A stretch of 14,098 bases of DNA from Halanaerobiales bacterium (lineage in GTDB: Bacteria; Bacillota_F; Halanaerobiia; Halanaerobiales; DTU029), in the NCBI GenBank assembly GCA_016278415.1, contig JADQBV010000344.1, positions 1 to 14,098 of the forward strand, in the 5' to 3' direction. The notes beneath the pieces were generated by a model, which was not told where the DNA came from, did not search any database, and was given only the letters and a program-made list of their open reading frames with translations. Shown here in pieces: positions 6,245-12,143 of the stretch. The position numbers and the translations under genes were made by a program. The first letter of the stretch is position 1; each line of letters opens with the position of its first letter.

Positions 6245-8034
6245 TGACGATACAAGTTGATGTCTATCTAGATAATAATTTTATATCATTACAGGTTGAG
6301 GAAGGTCAAAACCTACTGGAAATACTGGGAAAGAACAATTTTAGTATAAGTTCTCCCTGTGGTGGAAATAGAAGCTGTGGGAAATGTAAAGTAAAACTGA
6401 TTGCTGGTAGTCTTCCTTTAACTGATCAAGAGTTAGAATTACTAAGTTCTAATGAAATAAAGAAAGGAATTCGTATAGCTTGTTGTCATGACCTGGATGA
6501 CAATTTATCAATCGAGTTAATAGAAGAGGGTCAAATAAAGATACTAACAACAGGAGTTAGTCGGTCTATTGAATTTGATCCCATTATTCAAATTGACTAT
6601 TTTAATAATGATCAAATTGCAGAAGATGATAGTCAATCTTATCTTGATTTACTTTATAAAAATAGCTCTACAAATAATACTAAATTGTCAAATTTACAGG
6701 CGTTATCTAATTTAACTGATTGTGAGGGATTTTATACCCTGTCATCACAAAATAAACTTATAACTTTATCTAAACAGTCTTTTAATGATGTATATGGTCT
6801 GGCTGTGGATATCGGTACTACTACAGTTGCAGTTTATCTGATGGATTTGTTTGACGGCAAAGAAGTAGATGTGGAGTCTTTCCATAATCCCCAAAAAAAA
6901 TTTGGTGCTGATGTAGTATCTAGGATAAACTATTCAAAGAAAAATGGTTCAGTTAAAGAAGTGCAGGATACCCTAATTAGAGAAATGAATCAGGCGATAA
7001 AAAATTTAGCTATCAGGAATGATATAAGTCATTTAGATATTTACATTCTAACGGTAGTTGCTAATACAACAATGCTCCATTTTTTCCTAGGAGTGAATCC
7101 CGAGAGTATAGCCCGCGCTCCTTATAGACCAGTCTTTACAGGGTTGCAGGAAATATCTGCTGCTAGTATAGATATAGATATAAATCCTCAGGGAATAGTT
7201 CAGGTATTACCGGCGGTCTCGGGTTTTGTCGGATCAGATATTATTGCCGATCTATTAGTAACAGATTTTGAAAGTACTAAATGGAATCTATTAATCGATG
7301 TAGGTACAAATGGCGAAATAATACTGGGTAATAAGCATAGAATTTTAGCATGCTCTGCAGCTGCTGGTCCTGCTTTTGAAGGGGCTAATATAAGCTTTGG
7401 TGTTGCAGGTGTACCAGGGGCAGTATCTAAATTTGGGATTACAGAGGAAAAAGATTTTAAATATGAGACTATAGACTCGAAGAAAGCCATCGGAATTTGT
7501 GGTTCTGGTTTGATTGATATTATCGCTGAAATGCTTAAACATAATATAATAACAGTTACAGGTGCTTTTAATAAGGAATTTGATCAATCTTTGCTCAGTA
7601 AAGTTAGTAGTTATAAGGATATGAAGGCATTAGAAATATTAAATATTGAGGATAGTGGCTTAGATAGTCCGATATATTTAACCCAGAAAGATGTCAGAGA
7701 AGTTCAATTAGCTAAAGGAGCAATTGCTGCTGGTATTAATATTTTACTGAAAGAGGCCGGTATTGAATATCAGGACATTGATAAAATTTATCTGGCTGGT
7801 GGTTTTGGAAGTTTTATAGATTCAGAAAACGCCTGTAAAATTGGTATGCTGCCGAAATATATGGAAGAGAAAATTGTTAAGATCGGTAATGGTGCTGGTC
7901 TTGGTGCGAAGGCATTCCTACTTGATAAGAAACAGCAAAAAAGGCTTGATAATCTAATCGAGAAAATAGAATATATAGAGCTTTCTCTTCGTTCGGATTT
8001 TCAGAATGAATTTATGATGTCAATGGAATTTTAG
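6244..8034 (+). CDS. RACo-like reductive activator of corrinoid protein (2Fe-2S ferredoxin plus ASKHA ATPase, DUF4445)
   Basis: This 596-residue protein has an N-terminal plant-type 2Fe-2S domain: C39-x5-C45-x2-C48 and C80 in RIACCH. A linker (about 95-185) leads to an ASKHA ATPase with the phosphate-1 loop VDIGTTTVAVYL (from 188), a second loop LIDVGTNGEI (from 350), GSGLID and the adenosine loop LAGGFG (517-522). RACo enzymes use ATP to drive low-potential reduction of cob(II)alamin to cob(I)alamin, rescuing methyltransferases inactivated by oxidation. The ATG overlaps the preceding TAA (6242-6244), with GGGAGGA upstream, so it was co-translated with the methyltransferase. The frame is full-length and clean although its upstream partner is broken. 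The corrinoid protein it should act on is not in the window. Confidence 0.92.
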   Translation: MTIQVDVYLDNNFISLQVEEGQNLLEILGKNNFSISSPCGGNRSCGKCKVKLIAGSLPLTDQELELLSSNEIKKGIRIACCHDLDDNLSIELIEEGQIKILTTGVSRSIEFDPIIQIDYFNNDQIAEDDSQSYLDLLYKNSSTNNTKLSNLQALSNLTDCEGFYTLSSQNKLITLSKQSFNDVYGLAVDIGTTTVAVYLMDLFDGKEVDVESFHNPQKKFGADVVSRINYSKKNGSVKEVQDTLIREMNQAIKNLAIRNDISHLDIYILTVVANTTMLHFFLGVNPESIARAPYRPVFTGLQEISAASIDIDINPQGIVQVLPAVSGFVGSDIIADLLVTDFESTKWNLLIDVGTNGEIILGNKHRILACSAAAGPAFEGANISFGVAGVPGAVSKFGITEEKDFKYETIDSKKAIGICGSGLIDIIAEMLKHNIITVTGAFNKEFDQSLLSKVSSYKDMKALEILNIEDSGLDSPIYLTQKDVREVQLAKGAIAAGINILLKEAGIEYQDIDKIYLAGGFGSFIDSENACKIGMLPKYMEEKIVKIGNGAGLGAKAFLLDKKQQKRLDNLIEKIEYIELSLRSDFQNEFMMSMEF

Positions 8035-8044
8035 GGGTGAAAAA

Positions 8045-8728
8045 ATGTCAACAGTTATAAAAAATATTCCCTATAAACTGGATTTTAATCAATTAAAAAA
8101 GTCTTTAATGATTAATAATAAGCCAGATGAAACAATATTAGGTCAAATGATAACTGAGGTTGATATGGTTGCTAATTTAAAGGCAATCTATCGTGAAGCT
8201 TATATTGCTGATAAGGGTGAGAACTATATAGTTATAGATAGCAATAAATTGTCTAGCCGAATATTGAGAAAAAATATAGCAGATACCTATCGAGTATTTA
8301 TCTATATAATAACAGTTGGCTCGGAAGTACAAGACTGGGCTACTAGTAAGAATAATATTGTAGAGTCCTTTTGGGCAGATGAAATACAGAAAATATTATT
8401 AAATTCTGCAGTTGATTATATTTATACAAAATTAAATCAATTAATTGGTAGTAAAATTGTATCTGAGATGAATCCAGGTTCTTTACAGGACTGGCCTATT
8501 CAGGAACAGGTTAAGATATTTACACTTTTAGGTAATGTTGAAGATGAAATTGGTGTAAGACTAACAGATAGTTTCTTAATGGTACCAGTTAAATCTGTTT
8601 CTGGTATTAAGTTTGCTACTGAGTCAGAATTTAAAAATTGTCAATTATGTCAGCGAGATAATTGTCCTAGTAGAAGAGTACCATATGATCAAAAGGTAGT
8701 GGATGAAATAAATAGTACTTATTGTTAG
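8045..8728 (+). CDS. Stand-alone MetH-type B12 activation-domain protein with C-terminal Cys motif
   Basis: This 227-residue protein resembles the reactivation domain of B12-dependent methionine synthase. It is of the free-standing type that travels with RACo and corrinoid methyltransferases in anaerobes. Visible signatures are TVGSEVQDWA (90-99), SEMNPGSLQDWPIQEQ (140-155), LTDSFLMVPVKSVSGI (173-188) and CQLCQRDNCPSRR (199-211). The last gives C199-x2-C202-x4-C207, possibly an iron-sulfur or metal site absent from MetH. It probably helps dock or reactivate a corrinoid protein together with RACo (inference from co-occurrence). It starts 11 bases after the RACo stop, with AGGGGTG overlapping that stop, so one transcript is likely. 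No terminator follows within 100 bases. Confidence 0.85.
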   Translation: MSTVIKNIPYKLDFNQLKKSLMINNKPDETILGQMITEVDMVANLKAIYREAYIADKGENYIVIDSNKLSSRILRKNIADTYRVFIYIITVGSEVQDWATSKNNIVESFWADEIQKILLNSAVDYIYTKLNQLIGSKIVSEMNPGSLQDWPIQEQVKIFTLLGNVEDEIGVRLTDSFLMVPVKSVSGIKFATESEFKNCQLCQRDNCPSRRVPYDQKVVDEINSTYC

Positions 8729-9075
8729 CATATTTAATTAATAATAATCAGATATTATGTCATCCAAATTTGGTATTTAGGGACTAAGTTTTCCTTTAAT
8801 TAATATATAGGATTACTAAATCTAATTCCTGTATCTTTAATCATCTCAAAATCCCGTTACACTTCATCAATAATATCTTCTTGATTATGCTCAATAAACA
8901 AACCTGCACCATTTTGCTTGGTGAATATAATTACTTAACATTAAAATTCGGTAAACACTGGAGATGAGGTTCTCCACTTATATTAAAAGCGGGTTTTATA
9001 TATTTTTTGAGTTAGATTCCATAAAATGATGCTGGATTTACAATTTGGAGTTCACTATGCTTTTCTTGCCGTACA
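8729..9075. other. Intergenic stretch with possible minus-strand gene relic
   Basis: No intact gene is present. On the minus strand, one frame from 8934 to 8805 reads protein-like text: KQNGAGLFIEHNQEDIIDEV, one TAA stop at about 8862, then RDFEMIKDTGIRFSNPIY and another stop. The regular charged/hydrophobic pattern on both sides of the stop suggests decayed coding DNA, but I cannot name a family and there is no start signal. I see nothing else apart from short AT repeats. Confidence 0.35.
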
Positions 9076-9096
9076 CTTAATTCATATGTTATACTT
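9067..9096 (+). promoter_or_regulatory. ccpN promoter (extended -10) with perfect CcpN-box match
   Basis: TTGCCG (9067-9072), an 18-base spacer and TATACT (9091-9096, or one base earlier), with TG one base before, form an extended -10 promoter about 75 bases upstream of ccpN. TATGTTATACT over the -10 fits TRTGHYATAYW at all 11 positions, suggesting autoregulation. The extended -10 itself supplies most of that match, so this needs binding data. Confidence 0.5.
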
Positions 9097-9170
9097 GGAT
9101 TATAAAATAATGTTATTACTTAATTTTTTGGATTGCGATTTTTAATTATTTAAATGCTCTAGAGATAGGG

Positions 9171-9806
9171 GTGATTTATATTAATCTAACAGAGAGACAA
9201 AAGAAAATTATAGAGATTGTAAAAAACGCTGATCCTATTACTAGTCGTGAGATTGCAGAACGTCTAGATTTAACACGTGGGGCTTTACGCTCAGATTTAT
9301 CCATCTTAACAATGGCAAATATATTAGAAGCAAAACCACATGTAGGGTATTTTTATACTAAAGAAAATTCTTACTTAAGGGATTTTGATGATCTTTATGG
9401 AAAGAAAATTGAAGAGATTAAGTCAGCCCCAATTGTAATAAAGCAGGAAATTTCCATATATGATGCTATAGTACATCTTTTTTTGAAAAATACCGGTTCA
9501 TTATTTGTTATTGATCAAGATGAAGTTTTGATAGGGGTTGTCGCTAGGAAAGACTTATTAAAGATAAGTATGGGGAAGTCTGAGATAAAGCAGTTGCCTG
9601 TAAGTATAGTCATGACTAGGATGCCAAATCTAATAACAATTACCAATGAAACGACAATATTTGAAGCTGCTAAGTTAATAGTAAAACATCAAATTGATAC
9701 TCTTCCAGTAGTTGAAAAAATTGATAATAACCGATATAAAGTTATTGGTAAGGTAAGTAAGACTAATATTGTCCGTTCATTTGTAGATTTTGGTCTAAAG
9801 ATATAG
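9171..9806 (+). CDS. ccpN: CcpN-type repressor (HTH plus two CBS domains)
   Basis: This 211-residue regulator has an N-terminal winged helix (about 5-62, including ITSREIAERLDLTRGALRSD) followed by CBS domains at about 85-135 and 145-205. The opening TERQKKIIEIVK and the block LTMANILEAKPHVGYFY match B. subtilis CcpN, which represses gluconeogenic genes (gapB, pckA) during glycolysis and senses adenine nucleotides. The next gene encodes the PPDK regulatory protein, the same pairing as ccpN-yqfL in B. subtilis, which makes the call firm. The start is uncertain. GTG at 9171 lies inside an AGGGGTG that looks like the ribosome binding site itself. A rare ATT start at 9180, 6 bases downstream, would give NLTERQ, closer to the family's N-terminus. 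Confidence 0.9.
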   Translation: MIYINLTERQKKIIEIVKNADPITSREIAERLDLTRGALRSDLSILTMANILEAKPHVGYFYTKENSYLRDFDDLYGKKIEEIKSAPIVIKQEISIYDAIVHLFLKNTGSLFVIDQDEVLIGVVARKDLLKISMGKSEIKQLPVSIVMTRMPNLITITNETTIFEAAKLIVKHQIDTLPVVEKIDNNRYKVIGKVSKTNIVRSFVDFGLKI

Positions 9807-9821
9807 GGGGGTAATCTTAAC

Positions 9822-10637
9822 GTGTCCAGAATTAGTATTGAAAATAAGACAGTTTTTATTATTTCAGATTCAACGGGTAAGACTGCTGAAACCTTGTTTA
9901 ATGCCGTAGCTATTCAGTTTGATATAAGTAATTTGGAAACAAATTATTTTACTAATGTTACAACACTAGAAGAATTATCTAAGATAATTGATCAAGCAAA
10001 AGATGTAAAAAATGCAATAATAGCATATACCCTGATATTACCTGAGTTTTGTGAGTATATAGAGGATGAGGCGGATAAGTTCGATATTCCTACAATGGAT
10101 ATACTAGGACCACCTATTAATAGATTTTCACAAATATTAGATTGTCAACCACAATTAGAAGTTGGACTGAATTATAAAATAGATAAGGAAATTTTTAAGA
10201 AAATAGAATGTGTATATTTTAATGTTAGGGTTGATAGTGGAAAAGATTTAAATAAATTAAAAGATGCTGATATTATATTAATTGGTGTATCAAGAACTTC
10301 TAAGACACCCTTAAGTATGTATTTAGCATATAAAAATTTAAAGGTAGCAACTATTTCCTTGTTTCCAGAGGCAGCTCCACCTAAAGAGCTCTATAACATT
10401 TCGCCGGAAGTTATCTTTGGACTTACGATAAGTGCTGACATGTTAAAGAAAATAAGGGAAAATAGATTGGCATTAATGGATTTTAGTCAAGATAGTGATT
10501 ATGCCAGTCTAAATAGGATTGAAGAAGAATTAAATCATGCTGAAGAAATTATGAATGAGGTAGGATGCAAGAAGATTGATATTACATATAAGGGTATTGA
10601 AGAGATAGTAGAGGAAATTATATGCGAGTTAAATTAG
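9822..10637 (+). CDS. ppsR: Pyruvate, phosphate dikinase regulatory protein (bifunctional kinase/phosphorylase, PSRP)
   Basis: This 271-residue cytoplasmic DUF299 enzyme has the usual family length. It inactivates PPDK by ADP-dependent threonine phosphorylation and reactivates it by phosphate-dependent dephosphorylation. Signatures are ISDSTGKTAETL (14-25) at the N-terminus and the P-loop-like GVSRTSKTPLSMYLA (155-169). It starts at GTG, with a GGGGGG run about 10 bases upstream that overlaps the ccpN stop; the gap to ccpN is 15 bases, so the two form an operon. The stretch before the P-loop (VYFNVRVDSGKDLN) departs from the common EFAxKxDDG wording, but the nucleotide loop is intact. PPDK itself is not in the window. 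The paired regulators would set the pyruvate/PEP direction at gene and enzyme level. Confidence 0.9.
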   Translation: MSRISIENKTVFIISDSTGKTAETLFNAVAIQFDISNLETNYFTNVTTLEELSKIIDQAKDVKNAIIAYTLILPEFCEYIEDEADKFDIPTMDILGPPINRFSQILDCQPQLEVGLNYKIDKEIFKKIECVYFNVRVDSGKDLNKLKDADIILIGVSRTSKTPLSMYLAYKNLKVATISLFPEAAPPKELYNISPEVIFGLTISADMLKKIRENRLALMDFSQDSDYASLNRIEEELNHAEEIMNEVGCKKIDITYKGIEEIVEEIICELN

Positions 10638-10716
10638 TAACTTAATTTAATGCTTAAGCATATTATATATAGATATAAATTTAAGTAAAATTATGAATTA
10701 AAATAAAATATTATTT

Positions 10717-10745
10717 AAAAACTCAGGTATTTCCTGGGTTTTTTT
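10717..10745 (+). terminator. Intrinsic terminator after ccpN-ppsR
   Basis: AAAAACTCAGG (10717-10727), a TATTT loop and CCTGGGTTTTT (10733-10743) form an 11-bp stem with one G-T pair, followed by more T. This closes the ccpN-ppsR operon 80 bases after its stop. The A-rich 5' arm could also allow weak termination from the other strand. Confidence 0.85.
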
Positions 10746-10871
10746 AATGGCTAGAAAATTGTGTGCTGTGGATAATTTCTACCATCAATAAATTTTCATA
10801 TAGATGATTATCGTCGTAGACTAATTTGTTCTTACTTAAAATGACCTTACTTAGTTATAAAAGTCACTTAT

Positions 10872-10920
10872 AGTGTATACATGAATAAAAAGTGTACATT
10901 AATAAACAATAGTGTTGCAT
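10872..10920 (+). promoter_or_regulatory. Three AGTGT..CAT repeats at the glpX-like promoter
   Basis: AGTGTATACAT (10872), AGTGTACAT (10891) and AGTGTTGCAT (10911) form a direct series starting 19 and 20 bases apart, about two helical turns each. The first two contain the palindromes TGTATACA and TGTACA. The third overlaps the -35 box. This is a candidate array of regulator sites; the regulator is unknown. Confidence 0.45.
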
Positions 10921-10943
10921 TATATAAGATTGTTTAGTATAAT
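10915..10943 (+). promoter_or_regulatory. Sigma-A promoter of the glpX-like gene
   Basis: TTGCAT (10915-10920), a 17-base spacer and TATAAT (10938-10943) lie about 92 bases before the ATG. CATATAACATT (10947-10957) sits at the expected start point; its reverse complement matches 9 of 11 CcpN-box positions. AGTATAATAA is repeated at 10936 and 10961. The gene therefore has its own promoter downstream of the ppsR terminator. Confidence 0.65.
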
Positions 10944-11034
10944 AATCATATAACATTGTAAGTATAATAACAATATAATAAGGTAAAGTCTAGTTGGCTT
11001 TTATTAAAATATTAATGCTTAAAGGAGTGGGATA

Positions 11035-12006
11035 ATGGGTAGAAAATTATGTTCTGAACTGGCTCGGGTAACTGAGACTGCTGCTTTGGCGGCTTCTCAA
11101 TGGATAGGTAAAGGCAATATGAGTTCTATAGATGGAGCCGCAATTGAAGCAATGCACTCTGTTTTAAGTGATTTAGGAATATCTGGAGAAGTAGTTATTG
11201 GCGGTGGATCTAAGGATAAAACCTCTATGCTATATAATGGTGAGCTTATTGGAGATGAATTGGGTTTAGGACTTGATATTGCAATTGGTCCTGTGGAAGG
11301 AACAAGTTTGGTAGCTAAAGGTTTATCAAATGCCCTATCAGTTATCACATTGGTAGAAAAAGGTAGTCTATTAAAGGTACCGAATATGTATATGCATAAG
11401 ATTGCAGTAGGACCAGAAGCTAAGGATGTTATCGATATAAATGCAACACCTGTAGACAATCTGATTGCTGTAGCTAAAGCTAAAGGCAAGAAAATAAATG
11501 AAATGACTGTTGTAATTCTAGATAGGCCACGTAATAAAGAAATAATAAGTGATTTATATAAAAAAGGTGCTAGAATTAAATTAATAAGTGATGGTGATGT
11601 AGCTGCTGGTATCTCTACTGCACTTTCTGATACAGGAATAGATATGTTAATTGGTATAGGTGGTGCTCATCAAGGTGTATTGACAGCTGCTGCTTTAAAG
11701 TGTATGGGTGGTTATATGGAGACAAAGCTCGTATTTAAAGATGAAAAAGAAGTTGAAGTGGCTAATATGATGGGTATAGAGGATACTGATAAGATCTATA
11801 CAATTAATGATATTGTTAAAGGAGAAGACATATTATTTACAGCAACTGGAATCACTGGTGGAGAATTACTAGATAGAGTTGTTTATAACGGTGACCAGGC
11901 TGCTACCAATTCTCTTTTATTAGATGGACTGAGTAAAGAAGTATTGCGAATAAATACAATACATAATTTAGATGAAGAAGAATCTAAAGTGAATAGAATT
12001 GGATAA
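11035..12006 (+). CDS. GlpX-family (class II fructose-1,6-bisphosphatase) protein lacking the metal site; probable pseudoenzyme
   Basis: This 323-residue protein aligns without gaps to E. coli GlpX through residue 213 (from my memory of that sequence). Class II FBPases hydrolyse fructose-1,6-bisphosphate with Mn2+ or Mg2+. Fold and phosphate-binding blocks remain: RVTETAALAA (11-20), DGAA (33-36), MYMHKI (118-123), DGDVAAGI (186-193) and IGGAH (208-212). The catalytic centre does not. K29 is Met, the IGEGEIDEAPML motif is IGGGSKDKTSML (E57G, E59S, E62K), the superfamily DPIEGT is GPVEGT (D85G), and E213 is Gln. D33, D61, E88 and T90 are kept. The frame is full length with a strong AAAGGAG site and its own promoter, so it looks maintained. 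A regulatory or sugar-phosphate-binding role is my inference; the family assignment is sure. Confidence 0.9.
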   Translation: MGRKLCSELARVTETAALAASQWIGKGNMSSIDGAAIEAMHSVLSDLGISGEVVIGGGSKDKTSMLYNGELIGDELGLGLDIAIGPVEGTSLVAKGLSNALSVITLVEKGSLLKVPNMYMHKIAVGPEAKDVIDINATPVDNLIAVAKAKGKKINEMTVVILDRPRNKEIISDLYKKGARIKLISDGDVAAGISTALSDTGIDMLIGIGGAHQGVLTAAALKCMGGYMETKLVFKDEKEVEVANMMGIEDTDKIYTINDIVKGEDILFTATGITGGELLDRVVYNGDQAATNSLLLDGLSKEVLRINTIHNLDEEESKVNRIG

Positions 12007-12042
12007 TTGACCCTTTCCTTGACTATTATATATCACTATAAT
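12007..12042 (+). promoter_or_regulatory. Possible promoter of GH65 gene
   Basis: TTGACC (12007-12012), 16 bases, then TATATC (12029-12034) is one reading. TATAAT at 12037-12042 with a poor -35 is another. No terminator is seen after the glpX-like gene, so read-through is also possible. Confidence 0.3.
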
Positions 12043-12143
12043 AAAATGAATTTGTATGAATCTTTAAACTTAGATTAACTTATGAGTTTGAGTTGTTATA
12101 TAATGATATAAATTATAGTGTAAATAGATCAGGAGGGGAGTAA

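Noticed and set aside
7200..7490. Minus-strand ORFs inside the RACo gene (also 7345-7587)
   Set aside because: Antisense shadows of the conserved ATPase domain with no independent support.
11097..11489. 130-residue minus-strand ORF inside the glpX-like gene
   Set aside because: Antisense shadow of a strongly conserved coding sequence; no start signal or family.
11035..12006. Ordinary class II fructose-1,6-bisphosphatase
   Set aside because: Codon-level reading confirms GGC/TCT at the E57/E59 positions, GGT at D85 and CAA at E213, so the metal site is absent.
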